DNA of 20,010 nt, taken from positions 1 through 20,010 of the forward strand of contig VGHV01000010.1 of the NCBI GenBank assembly GCA_016868095.1, read 5' to 3'. This stretch comes from Betaproteobacteria bacterium. GTDB lineage: Bacteria; Pseudomonadota; Gammaproteobacteria; Burkholderiales; Burkholderiaceae_E. Position numbers and translations under genes: made by a program. Positions 1 through 7,102 of the stretch are shown here, piece after piece. Below the pieces are notes generated by a model, which made no database searches, was not told the origin of the DNA, and saw only the letters and a list, made by a program, of their open reading frames with translations. Numbering within the stretch: position 1 is the first letter of the stretch; the number at the start of each line of letters is the position of its first letter.

Positions 1-163
1 GCAATAACTGCATTCGATCAGGCTGATATCCCTTCGAGACTCTAGGGATTTCGAGCGCAGGCATCGACAAATCATGCCAAACAATATCTGGCGGCGAGGC
101 CCGCCGATATACAGCGACTTCGCGAACGCAAAGTGGACACGACCCATCAAAATAGACTTGCAT
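1..163 (-). CDS. DCC-family (DUF393) thiol-disulfide oxidoreductase-like protein, 3' end outside window
   Basis: Reading the minus strand from an ATG at 163 gives 54 residues open to the window edge, so the C-terminal part is missing. The start reads MQVYFDGSCPLCVREVAVYRR. The pattern Y-[FY]-D-G-x-C-P-L-C followed by a basic Y-R-R helix is the signature of the DCC/DUF393 family, small proteins of about 110-140 residues named for the D-x-x-C-x-x-C motif and predicted to act as thiol-disulfide oxidoreductases. Asp6, Cys9 and Cys12 are present here. An AGGCG stretch lies just upstream of the ATG as a ribosome binding site. The gene is divergent from the short-chain dehydrogenase that starts 65 bp away, so the two may share a promoter region. 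The exact redox role of this family is not settled. The family call is confident because the N-terminal motif is complete. Confidence 0.85.
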   Translation of the reverse strand, partial: MQVYFDGSCPLCVREVAVYRRASPPDIVWHDLSMPALEIPRVSKGYQPDRMQLL

Positions 164-227
164 GATGTCGCCTATGATAAGTACTTTGACAAATGCTTGT
201 CGGAAGCGGGCCTAAACCTAGGGGCAT

Positions 228-929
228 ATGATGTTGATCCCGGATGATTTCCATGCGCTTGTTGTAGGGTCCTCCGGTGCCTTGGGAGGTGCGTTTGTGA
301 AACATCTACGCATGGATCGCCGATGCCAAAGTGTGAGTGAGCTCTCGCGCACAACCAACCCTGGCTTCGACCTGAGTCGACCTGAAGACTTCTCAGACCT
401 GCTCAAGGGCCTCGAAATGCCTGCTGCTTTGAGCCTTATCGTCGATGCAACCGGAGCGCTTAGCCTGTTAGGATTAGGCCCTGAAAAATCACTTCGCACC
501 CTGAAGGCTGCACAACTAAGGCTTGCCATGGACGTGAACGCAATCGGACCCATGCTGCTACTTAGTGCCCTTATGCCTTGCATCAAGAGGAGCGGCCGCG
601 TGCTCTACATCAAGCTCTCGGCCCGGGTAGGCAGCATCAGCGACAATCACAAGGGCGGATGGTATAGCTATCGTTCATCGAAGGCTGCGCTTAATATGAT
701 GCTCCAATCAGCTGCCTTGGAATGGCAGCGTACGAACCCCGCCGCACAGGTTATTGCTTTACAACCTGGTACGGTTTATTCGAGGCTTTCTAAAGACTTT
801 CTACACGCGTCGACCACGTATGTTACTGCTGATGAATCGGTACAAAGCGCTTTGCTCGCCCTCGATAAGCTTCAGGTAAAAACAGGCGCACAGTTTGTTG
901 ACTATCGCGGCAAATCAATTCCCTGGTGA
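228..929 (+). CDS. Short-chain dehydrogenase/reductase, C-factor (CsgA)-like
   Basis: A 233-residue classical-size SDR, probably an NAD(P)-dependent oxidoreductase in the cytoplasm. The Rossmann loop is G14-SSGAL-G20. The structural Asn-Ala-Gly motif is replaced by D-A-T-G-A, and the active site is Tyr148-x-x-x-Lys152 inside YRSSKAALN, with Ser136 (GSISDN) as the likely catalytic serine. The segment SARVGSISDN followed by GGWYSYRSSKAALN is typical of the C-factor/CsgA subgroup. LQPGTVYSRL holds the Pro-Gly after the sixth strand. The substrate cannot be read from the sequence. ATGs at 228 and 231 are both possible; AGGGG at 220-224 sits well for the second. A perfect TTGACA (186-191) lies upstream without a convincing -10 partner. 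The stop overlaps the next gene by 4 bp (GTGA), indicating translational coupling to the metalloprotease. Confidence 0.88.
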   Translation: MMLIPDDFHALVVGSSGALGGAFVKHLRMDRRCQSVSELSRTTNPGFDLSRPEDFSDLLKGLEMPAALSLIVDATGALSLLGLGPEKSLRTLKAAQLRLAMDVNAIGPMLLLSALMPCIKRSGRVLYIKLSARVGSISDNHKGGWYSYRSSKAALNMMLQSAALEWQRTNPAAQVIALQPGTVYSRLSKDFLHASTTYVTADESVQSALLALDKLQVKTGAQFVDYRGKSIPW

Positions 930-2227
930 GCATGCTGCAAATCATTCGTCTGCTTTGTTTCGGTCTTTTGCTTACAACGAGCAAGACCTACGGTTTTGAA
1001 TTTTCTGATCTAAGCACCAGCAATTGGACAGCCTGCGCTTCAGAAGGGGGCATATGTCGCTTTGATGGCACTCGAATGATTCGATACGGCAAGGAGAACT
1101 CATGGAGCTATGCGGTGGCCACTGAGCGTATCGAGTGTTCGAATCGTGTATTCATCGATCCACTTCGCGGTCGTGCGAAAGTCTGTGAGCTTGGCAAGCA
1201 TACAAGCCGACGCATCGATGGCCCGCGAATCAGCGTTAAGCCGATTTTCTATGTCTTTAAGGATCAATGGCACAGCGGGCTTCCGAGTGAACAGGATTTG
1301 CGGCTGATTCGCCATTATCTAGATCATGCTAAAGATCACTTCAAGCATTTGTTGGGCCCTGATGTTGAGGCATTTGATATTGCTGAAGCATTGATCCACC
1401 AAGGACAATACGACGAATCTGCGATTAAGAATATCGCTGAACAAAGCCTGCATACACCGAGCGACCAAGCAAAGGGGCACATACAGGGTCAAACACAGGA
1501 ACAAACAAGGGATCCGTCGCAAAAGTTAGCACCAGACTTCGAACATGCCATGCTCAAGGAAATACTTGAACTTCGGGGCAGCAATCGTTATATCGAACCA
1601 AGTGTTTTTGTTTTTATACTTGTTAATCCCAATATGCAGCTTTATCGACCGCACTGGGGTGGAGGTGGCCGCAGCTTTAACGGGGGCGTCAATGGCGGCG
1701 GGGGCATTGTCGTGCTCGAGTACAGACGCTTTCGATACGGTTTTTATAGCACACTAGTACACGAACTCGGCCATGCCTTTGGGCTTACCCATGTCAATTG
1801 CTCGGGTCAAAGCATGAGCGAAAGTGAATCAATCATGTCATACAACCCGCGACACAGAAGCCGAGGCAGCGGCATAGCAATCAACCCTGGCTCACTAACA
1901 GACACTGAGAGGGCTAAGCTTTTGCTGAGTCCGCGAATTTTTCCTCACTCACAGGATTTGAAACAATTGCAGGATCAAGCCGATGCCTGCGTGCTACCCG
2001 CTATGGATGATTACTTGGGTCCGGTTCCCAATGTGCATGGCGTGGGATACGACTTATTTTTTAACGAACGAATCGTGAGCGGCTTTGATGCGATGTTTTA
2101 TACCAAAGCTCAAGCCAAACGTCATTGTGCTGCCATGAGGGAGCGCTATCCTAGGATTAAGGTTGACTGCCGTTTTGCTGGCGAGGTGCTGCAGCCGAGT
2201 GAGCCGAAAGCATCGCCGAGACCGTAG
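926..2227 (+). CDS. Exported zinc metalloprotease-like protein (metzincin-type HExxHxxGxxH)
   Basis: A 433-residue protein, reading from GTG at 926 (overlapping the SDR stop as GTGA) or ATG at 932. The hydrophobic N-terminus (LLCFGLLLTTSKTYG) looks like a signal peptide, so the protein is probably periplasmic or secreted. The zinc site is H279-E-L-G-H283-A-F-G-L-T-H289, the long metzincin/gluzincin-like motif with three histidines and Glu280 as general base. It is followed 15 residues later by Met304 in SIMSYNP, which fits a metzincin Met-turn. A glycine-rich stretch (residues 245-260, with W244) precedes the catalytic helix. A Gln/Thr/Asp-rich linker lies around residues 185-200, and several cysteines suggest disulfides. 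The C-terminal part from about residue 330 matches nothing I recognise. Its last ten or so codons and stop lie inside the 62-bp repeat that recurs after the toxin-antitoxin pair. The substrate is unknown, and the exact peptidase family is not assigned. Confidence 0.8.
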   Translation: MSMLQIIRLLCFGLLLTTSKTYGFEFSDLSTSNWTACASEGGICRFDGTRMIRYGKENSWSYAVATERIECSNRVFIDPLRGRAKVCELGKHTSRRIDGPRISVKPIFYVFKDQWHSGLPSEQDLRLIRHYLDHAKDHFKHLLGPDVEAFDIAEALIHQGQYDESAIKNIAEQSLHTPSDQAKGHIQGQTQEQTRDPSQKLAPDFEHAMLKEILELRGSNRYIEPSVFVFILVNPNMQLYRPHWGGGGRSFNGGVNGGGGIVVLEYRRFRYGFYSTLVHELGHAFGLTHVNCSGQSMSESESIMSYNPRHRSRGSGIAINPGSLTDTERAKLLLSPRIFPHSQDLKQLQDQADACVLPAMDDYLGPVPNVHGVGYDLFFNERIVSGFDAMFYTKAQAKRHCAAMRERYPRIKVDCRFAGEVLQPSEPKASPRP

Positions 2228-2254
2228 ATCCGAGTCAAAGTACGCAACTTGTCA
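2193..2254. repeat. 62-bp direct repeat, left copy, bounding the toxin-antitoxin cassette
   Basis: This 62-bp segment recurs at 2997-3058, 804 bp downstream, with a single difference (A at 2237, G at 3041). It begins AGCCGAGTGAGCC and ends CGCAACTTGTCA. The left copy covers the last codons and TAG stop of the metalloprotease gene and the short spacer after it. The sequence diverges immediately on both sides of the match. Inside it, CCGAG occurs three times. I do not see a long dyad in it, and it lacks canonical integron attC core sites. Confidence 0.95.
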
Positions 2255-2320
2255 ATCCGCAGCCTTCGTGCACGCTTTGGGCTCACCGCTCGATGGAATC
2301 AGTCAAACATCTGAGCGCAC

Positions 2321-2362
2321 TTGACTCGTAGGCACCACAACATGATAGCATCCGTGCTATCA
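2321..2362 (+). promoter_or_regulatory. Candidate promoter and palindromic operator of the toxin-antitoxin pair
   Basis: A perfect 8-bp inverted repeat, TGATAGCA (2343-2350) and TGCTATCA (2355-2362) around a TCCG loop, sits 6 bp before the toxin ATG. A -35-like TTGACT at 2321-2326 is followed 17 bp later by GATAGC (2344-2349), a weak -10 that would lie inside the left arm. Ribbon-helix-helix antitoxins typically repress their own operon from such palindromes, so this is a plausible autoregulatory operator. The palindrome is directly visible; the promoter call is inference. Confidence 0.6.
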
Positions 2363-2368
2363 CAAACG

Positions 2369-2803
2369 ATGGCGTTAATTGTATTAGACACCAATGTGCT
2401 GGTCGGCGCGCTCTTGCGAGGCGGAGGCACTGGCCGAGCCGTACTTCGAGCATGTCTCCAGGGCCGATACCAGCCCGTGCTTGGGCCTGCATTGCTGGCG
2501 GAGTACGAAGACGTGCTGGGCCGTGCCGAGTTGTTCGCCCGCTCTGCGCTGTCGACCAAGGAACGTGGCGAAGTATTAGACGGCCTAATGAGCCGCTGCC
2601 GCTGGGTGGAAGTGTTCTACGCTTGGCGGCCGAACCTGCCGGACGAAGGCGACAACCACCTGATCGAGTTGGCTGTGGCAGCTCAGGCCGAGGCAATCGT
2701 AACGCGCAATCTACGGGATGTTGCGCGCGGCGAATTGAAGTTCCCGACGCTGCGGGTGCTCACGCCCGAGCAATGCTTGGAGGTCTTTCCATGTCGACCC
2801 TGA
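2369..2803 (+). CDS. PIN-domain toxin of a toxin-antitoxin pair (COG1569 type)
   Basis: A 144-residue PIN-domain protein, predicted to be a metal-dependent ribonuclease toxin. The start MALIVLDTNVLVGALLRGG carries the first conserved Asp (DTN). Further acidic residues follow in LLAEYEDVLGRAELF and in PDEGDNHLIELAVAA, and AIVTRNLRDVARGELKFP is the conserved C-terminal segment. The order of motifs and the length match the PIN family toxins annotated as COG1569. I chose the ATG at 2369 because the domain begins there; an in-frame ATG at 2321 would put translation across the palindrome. No Shine-Dalgarno is evident, so translation may be nearly leaderless. GC content is clearly higher than in neighbouring genes (about two thirds in 2401-2460), suggesting foreign origin. 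The stop overlaps the antitoxin start by 13 bp, in the toxin-first order. Confidence 0.9.
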   Translation: MALIVLDTNVLVGALLRGGGTGRAVLRACLQGRYQPVLGPALLAEYEDVLGRAELFARSALSTKERGEVLDGLMSRCRWVEVFYAWRPNLPDEGDNHLIELAVAAQAEAIVTRNLRDVARGELKFPTLRVLTPEQCLEVFPCRP

Positions 2804-3006
2804 CGATTCGTTTGCCGGATGACAAACATGAGCGCCTGAAGGCACTCGCGAAGTCGAACTCGATCAGCATCAATAAGCTGATGGACGAGTTGGCTACGGT
2901 TGCGCTCGCTAACTACGACGCCCGCGTCCGCTTCGAAACGCGTGCGGCGCGTGGCAACACCGAGCGCGCACTGACATTGCTGGACAAGGCGGATCGAGCC
3001 GAGTGA
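2791..3006 (+). CDS. Ribbon-helix-helix antitoxin (HicB/CopG-like) partner of the PIN toxin
   Basis: A 71-residue protein starting MSTLTIRLPDDKHERLKALA. The short beta-strand TLTIRLP followed by two helices (DDKHERLKALAKSNS, then SINKLMDELATVALANYD) is a ribbon-helix-helix DNA-binding fold. The C-terminal arginine-rich segment, RVRFETRAARGNTERALTLL, would be the toxin-neutralising tail. The start codon lies 13 bp inside the toxin gene, with TTGGAGG upstream as a good ribosome binding site, so the two are co-translated. It should bind and neutralise the toxin and repress the operon through the palindrome at 2343-2362. The last two codons and the TGA stop lie inside the right copy of the 62-bp repeat, so the natural C-terminus may have been replaced on insertion. 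Confidence 0.9.
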   Translation: MSTLTIRLPDDKHERLKALAKSNSISINKLMDELATVALANYDARVRFETRAARGNTERALTLLDKADRAE

Positions 3007-3058
3007 GCCGAAAGCATCGCCGAGACCGTAGATCCGAGTCGAAGTACGCAACTTGTCA
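2997..3058. repeat. 62-bp direct repeat, right copy, bounding the toxin-antitoxin cassette
   Basis: Matches 2193-2254 at 61 of 62 positions. Its left end supplies the final codons and TGA of the antitoxin. Its right end (TCA, 3056-3058) is the stop codon of the minus-strand thioredoxin-like gene. Collapsing the two copies into one leaves the metalloprotease and thioredoxin-like genes intact, with their stops about 25 bp apart, as expected for an original convergent junction. Confidence 0.95.
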
Positions 3059-3550
3059 TCGCGCTTGTTGACTTAACCACGCTTGCAGGTCGGACCCGGG
3101 CGGCTGACCATTGAAAAAACTCACCCGACCGTCCTTACCCACCAAGACAACAAAAGGCGTCAGACCACGCCAAGTCGGGTTTACCGCGTGACGAATCGCC
3201 ATCTCATTGCCCTCAAAGACCAGCAAGTGGTCGATATCGTTATATATACTCTTCTTATCTGCCGGTGAGGGTAGCTCGTCTGCCATAACGACGATTAGCC
3301 TCGGCGGCTTGGCCATTCGACGTGATTGCTTCGTAAGTGAACGGACAACCGCAGGACAATGAGCGCAATAACTCGCCGAGAAAACAATAATGCTTGCGGT
3401 TTTCTGATCGATCAAGGATTGAAAGCTCTCCGGTTTGAATGAGGAGCTTAAGTTCGGCACTGCCGCTTGTAGCCCTGAAACAAGGACCAGGCCCAGCAGG
3501 CAACCGACAAGGACTTGATAGATATGTAACATATAACGAACTTTAATCAT
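3056..3550 (-). CDS. Periplasmic thioredoxin-fold protein with CAHC active site
   Basis: A 164-residue protein. The N-terminus (about residues 9-30, ending GLQAA) is a signal peptide, placing it in the periplasm or anchored to the inner membrane. The redox motif is SASYC62-A-H-C65-P, preceded by the strand ASIIVFSA, and Thr131-Pro132 in LTPFVVLVGKDGRV is the cis-proline turn opposite it. It is therefore a thiol-disulfide oxidoreductase of the thioredoxin superfamily, though not a recognisable DsbA or ResA. The ATG overlaps the stop of the upstream beta-propeller gene as ATGA, so the two are translationally coupled. In this operon a plausible role is reducing or loading the cysteine-rich site of the propeller protein or of a metal carrier. 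That role is inference. Its stop codon forms the end of the right 62-bp repeat. Confidence 0.82.
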   Translation of the reverse strand: MIKVRYMLHIYQVLVGCLLGLVLVSGLQAAVPNLSSSFKPESFQSLIDQKTASIIVFSASYCAHCPAVVRSLTKQSRRMAKPPRLIVVMADELPSPADKKSIYNDIDHLLVFEGNEMAIRHAVNPTWRGLTPFVVLVGKDGRVSFFNGQPPGSDLQAWLSQQAR

Positions 3551-4749
3551 GAATCAATTTTCTGCAATCGCAGACCTTGATCTGTGTTCCAGATAGCCCA
3601 AATGCCTTCGCTGGGCGAACCTACAAGCATTGGGTAGTCATGCTTTCCCAGATGTTCACCAAGCACAAGGCTTGTGAACTGCCTGCCCTCATCTTTCGAC
3701 ACCCAAGCCTTCCAAACACTTCGCTGACCATCAAAGAACTGCCAGGTCATCACAAGCGTTGATCCTTGCCGAAACACATCGGCGTGCTCAGCAGCCTTAT
3801 CAGGCAAGGCGACAGGCGTACCCACAGGAAGCCCCTTATCGTTTAACCTTCCGTAACGCACGGCAGCAAGACCCTTGCGTTCACCGTACCAAACGGCATG
3901 AAAACCACCATCGCTTGCAAGCGCAATGGCGGGTCCATGGTGAGGACATGCGTCCAACTGCCAGCCGTCCTCACTCGCCCGATGAATCTCATTAGGAGCC
4001 AGCCATCGCCAAAAGGCATGATCGCGAAGATTGGGTTCAAAAACATGGCGCCACATTGCAGCAGGCCGGCCCGTCGCATCGAGCGTTAGAGCGATCCTGC
4101 AGCATTCACAACTGTGATCGGCAACTTTGATGTCAGGACCAAAAGTTAAACCCGCATCAGAAGACTCATTACGGTAGATCGCTGCGCCTCGATAGTGCTT
4201 GGCTAAGTCGCGATGATTCAGTTTTTTTGATTGACGAATCAGGTCCTGATCACGCTTGTCAATCCAGAAGGTATGCAAGATCCCTTGTCGATCAAAAATG
4301 ATCGAATCGAAACGATGGGTGATTTCCTGTCGATCGTGATGCACGGTAAATGGCTCGGAAAAGCTCACACCACCGTCTTCCGAGCGCACCATTCTTATCT
4401 CACCTGTGTAAGGCTTTGCAAGTGGCTTGGTATAACTAATGAGCACTTGACCATTTAGACCGAACTTGATTTTAGGACGATTCTCTCCCGAAGCCGAGAC
4501 GGCATCGCCGGTTACATTGATCAATCGCTTCGCATCGTCGACCCGCCTTCCCTGATCAAGCACGCGTTGTACATAGAGCGCTCCCGGGCCATGCCAGCCA
4601 ACGAGCCAAAGCGATCCCTTCGCATCAAATGCAGCTGAAACAGCGAGGGCGGGTGCTTTCGCTTCCGAATGGCCATGCTGCTGTGACCACGATTGGCCTG
4701 CGTAAAGCATCAGCATAAACGCAAACCATAATGACAAAAGTCTAATCAC
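3547..4749 (-). CDS. Exported sialidase-fold (BNR/Asp-box) beta-propeller protein with CxCC motif
   Basis: A 400-residue protein from GTG at 4749, chosen because AAGGAGG lies 6 bp upstream (4756-4762) and a signal peptide follows directly (LLSLWFAFMLMLYAGQSWS). A longer in-frame start at 4881 would overlap the receptor gene by about 95 bp and spoil the signal peptide. Asp-box repeats typical of six-bladed sialidase propellers appear as SEDGGVSF, SSDAGLTF and SKDEGRQF. Classical sialidase catalytic residues cannot be assigned by eye. Unusual features are an HGH after the signal peptide, C214-x-C216-C217 in DHSCECCRIAL, and CPHHGP further on. These Cys and His sets suggest a metal site. It lies between the TonB receptor (its start is inside the receptor's last 40 bp) and the thioredoxin-like gene. 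Automated pipelines may label it exo-alpha-sialidase; I think a metal-linked periplasmic role is more likely. Confidence 0.75.
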   Translation of the reverse strand: MIRLLSLWFAFMLMLYAGQSWSQQHGHSEAKAPALAVSAAFDAKGSLWLVGWHGPGALYVQRVLDQGRRVDDAKRLINVTGDAVSASGENRPKIKFGLNGQVLISYTKPLAKPYTGEIRMVRSEDGGVSFSEPFTVHHDRQEITHRFDSIIFDRQGILHTFWIDKRDQDLIRQSKKLNHRDLAKHYRGAAIYRNESSDAGLTFGPDIKVADHSCECCRIALTLDATGRPAAMWRHVFEPNLRDHAFWRWLAPNEIHRASEDGWQLDACPHHGPAIALASDGGFHAVWYGERKGLAAVRYGRLNDKGLPVGTPVALPDKAAEHADVFRQGSTLVMTWQFFDGQRSVWKAWVSKDEGRQFTSLVLGEHLGKHDYPMLVGSPSEGIWAIWNTDQGLRLQKIDS

Positions 4750-4786
4750 CGACGCCCTCCTTGCCTCATTCAATGCCGTAACAGCC

Positions 4787-7021
4787 CTACCATCGCGCCT
4801 GTATGCCTGCGTACACCGTACGCGGTAAGCCAGGCGCGTAAAGACCACCGGCAGCGTTACTTTGAGAGGCGCTATCCGCATAGCGCTTGTCAGCTAAATT
4901 CATAGCTCTCAAGAACAACGACGCGTCAGCGCCCAATGCCATACTCATGCGCAGATTCCAAAGCCCATGGCCGGGATACTTCCCGAATTGATTGGCTTGA
5001 TCGAGGTAATAAGAGCCAACATGTACCCATTCAAGTTGTGCATTCAAGCCAGCAACTACTTGCCCCGAAAGTCTTAGATTCGCAAGGGTTCGTGGTGCAG
5101 ATTCAATGTTTTTACCTGAATAATCGGTACCGCCACTGATCCATTGTTCATACCGATGACTTATATAACTCGCCGCAGCGTCAAAGCGCCATGCAGGCGA
5201 AAGCCTGGTACCTACAAGGACTTCAATCCCTCGGTGCTTTGTCGTGCCATTGTTGGTTTGCACCGAATAACCTGTCGCGTCGCGCTGGCTCAACAAGTCA
5301 TCCGATTTGGTGAGTTGATAAGCAACCACTTCGTATTGAATCTGCTGTTGGGATCCGCGAAGGCCCCACTCCAATTGCTCGGCCTTGATCGCCTTAAGTT
5401 GACTTGCTGCATTAAACAAGGCCTGCGCCTCGGCTTGGCGCGCGCTTAAGCTGCCACCTGATGCGGAACGGCCACCTCGGAAAAGTTGACTTTCAGAGGG
5501 CGTTCTAAATCCTTGGTTATAACTTGCATACCATTGTGATTGGGCACTTAACTGATAGACCATGCCGAGCTTGGGGACCCAGCGAGCGAAGTCTGCCTCG
5601 GCTGATGCGGGGAGGTAATATTCGCGCCCGGCAACGGTGAAGTAACCCGGATTTGCCTGGTTATCCATCGTATAACTCGACTGATCCCGGCGCAGACCAG
5701 CGCTTAGCCTCATCGCAGGGAGCGGGGAAAACTCCCAATGCGCATAGGGCGACAGATTGCGATAGTTGACCTCGTAGTCATACATCCTCGCACCAAGGCT
5801 GTAGCCGGTATATTGGGTATAGAGTCCACGCAAGCTCGCATCGCTCGAAGCGCTTGCCCTCGCATCGATCTGCGAGCTCAGCGTAATTTTTGTTTCCAGA
5901 CGCTTGCTCGGACTGCGATCGAGATCCAGACCCACAATCAGACGTGATCGATAAGCATCGTGAAAGTCACGCCGATAGGTTGCCTGGAGCCCTGCCGAAA
6001 AGACTTCAGTATCTTCAATGCGTGCATCGCCTGTAAAGTTATAGGAACCATTAAGATCCATCTTATTGCGGCGCAGGTAAGGCGTGAGCGAAAGCTGCTG
6101 CCCACCAGCTAAGTCATGCTCGAAAGCCGAAGAAAATCTTAGTGCATCCACCTTGCGATAAGCAGGTGAGCGAAGGTTCACCGTTGGATCGTCCAGGTAA
6201 AGAGCCATGGGTAAGGCGCTGTTTGCGCCCGTCTCTTGATCAATGGAGGTCATGCCGATAATCGTTTTAACCCGCGTTGTCGGTGACAGCTGGCTATCCC
6301 ATCGCAGGTTAAAACTCCTGCGGTCGTAACCTGTGTTCTGACGCCAACCATCGGTTGAAGTCAGGTTGACATCAAGCCTGAGCGCACCTGCTGATCCTTC
6401 ACCACTATCTGCCCCAGCCAAAAGGCGTCGATAGCCCCACTGACCCATCTCAAGCGACCCATTTCCACCTGCGCGGGTTGAAGGAGTCCTTGTAATAACG
6501 TTGACGACACCACCGATGGCATCCGAACCGTACAGTGCCGAAGCTGGCCCTCGAATCACTTCAACTGACGCCGCAGACGGAATATTGACCTCATAAAGTG
6601 CGTTATGGTTAAAGTTTCCTGTGGCACGAATCGGGATCCCATCCTCAAGAAAAAGATACACAGGGCTCGTGGTAAAGCCCTGTCGGATTGCTGTCTGATG
6701 ACCCTCACCATTGGTCACACTTACTGCAACACCTGGAACTTGACTAAGCAATTCACTCGGATGCGTCGGCTTGGTCACTGATATCGATTCTTGACCAATC
6801 ACGCCGACGGACCACGGTGACTCGCCAAGCGGAACGGCCTGTCGGGTTGCTGTGACAGTGACGGACTGGCTCTGCGCAGCCACGGCTTGAGCCACCTGGT
6901 GCTGACTGTTTTGTGCCTCGACTAATTGCGGCTGACTGCCTTGAGCATGCGCTAATAGGCTGTGAACGCTGCATGAAACCACTGCCAGCACTGCGGCTGC
7001 AATGGGAGAGTGCTTGAACAT
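4787..7021 (-). CDS. TonB-dependent outer-membrane receptor
   Basis: A 744-residue receptor. Residues 1-26 form a signal peptide ending LLAHA. A TonB-box-like VTVTATR follows at about 54-60. The plug domain spans roughly 65-180, with the conserved segments LLSQVPGVAV, VEVIRGPASALYGSDAIGG and VVNVITRTP. The rest is a 22-strand-type barrel rich in alternating aromatic residues, ending in YAGIQARW with a C-terminal aromatic residue for Bam recognition. It imports a scarce ligand across the outer membrane using TonB-ExbBD energy. The ligand cannot be read from sequence: the plug resembles siderophore, cobalamin and copper receptors alike. The operon partners (DUF2946-like, CxCC propeller, CxxC thioredoxin) favour a metal or metal-complex. 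It is 81 bp downstream of the DUF2946-like gene. The ribosome binding site (GGATC) is weak. Confidence 0.92.
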   Translation of the reverse strand: MFKHSPIAAAVLAVVSCSVHSLLAHAQGSQPQLVEAQNSQHQVAQAVAAQSQSVTVTATRQAVPLGESPWSVGVIGQESISVTKPTHPSELLSQVPGVAVSVTNGEGHQTAIRQGFTTSPVYLFLEDGIPIRATGNFNHNALYEVNIPSAASVEVIRGPASALYGSDAIGGVVNVITRTPSTRAGGNGSLEMGQWGYRRLLAGADSGEGSAGALRLDVNLTSTDGWRQNTGYDRRSFNLRWDSQLSPTTRVKTIIGMTSIDQETGANSALPMALYLDDPTVNLRSPAYRKVDALRFSSAFEHDLAGGQQLSLTPYLRRNKMDLNGSYNFTGDARIEDTEVFSAGLQATYRRDFHDAYRSRLIVGLDLDRSPSKRLETKITLSSQIDARASASSDASLRGLYTQYTGYSLGARMYDYEVNYRNLSPYAHWEFSPLPAMRLSAGLRRDQSSYTMDNQANPGYFTVAGREYYLPASAEADFARWVPKLGMVYQLSAQSQWYASYNQGFRTPSESQLFRGGRSASGGSLSARQAEAQALFNAASQLKAIKAEQLEWGLRGSQQQIQYEVVAYQLTKSDDLLSQRDATGYSVQTNNGTTKHRGIEVLVGTRLSPAWRFDAAASYISHRYEQWISGGTDYSGKNIESAPRTLANLRLSGQVVAGLNAQLEWVHVGSYYLDQANQFGKYPGHGLWNLRMSMALGADASLFLRAMNLADKRYADSASQSNAAGGLYAPGLPRTVYAGIQARW

Positions 7022-7102
7022 TTTTGATCCAATTCAACAAAGTTTGAGCGTTTTCAAATCGCACGACGTTTGATGCGACCTTCAGAAAGACGAAGAAAAC
7101 AA

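Noticed and set aside
74..247. A plus-strand 57-residue ORF ahead of the short-chain dehydrogenase
   Set aside because: It lies antisense to the DCC-family gene, whose DGSCPLC motif shows that the minus strand is coding there, and it has no recognisable features.
2321..2368. A 16-residue N-terminal extension of the PIN toxin
   Set aside because: The PIN fold begins at MALIVLDTN, and the extension would translate through the -35 hexamer and palindrome.
2452..3006. A long plus-strand ORF extending the antitoxin frame upstream
   Set aside because: The upstream part is antisense to nothing useful and out of frame with the toxin. The ribbon-helix-helix domain starts exactly at the ATG at 2791, which has its own ribosome binding site.
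2193..3058. The 62-bp repeats as integron attC sites around a gene cassette
   Set aside because: Cassette size and content fit, but neither strand of the repeat shows canonical RYYYAAC and GTTRRRY cores or the long imperfect stem expected of attC, and no integrase is present.
4750..4881. A 44-residue N-terminal extension of the beta-propeller protein
   Set aside because: It overlaps the 3' end of the receptor gene and buries the signal peptide, while the GTG at 4749 has a perfect AAGGAGG and begins the signal peptide directly.
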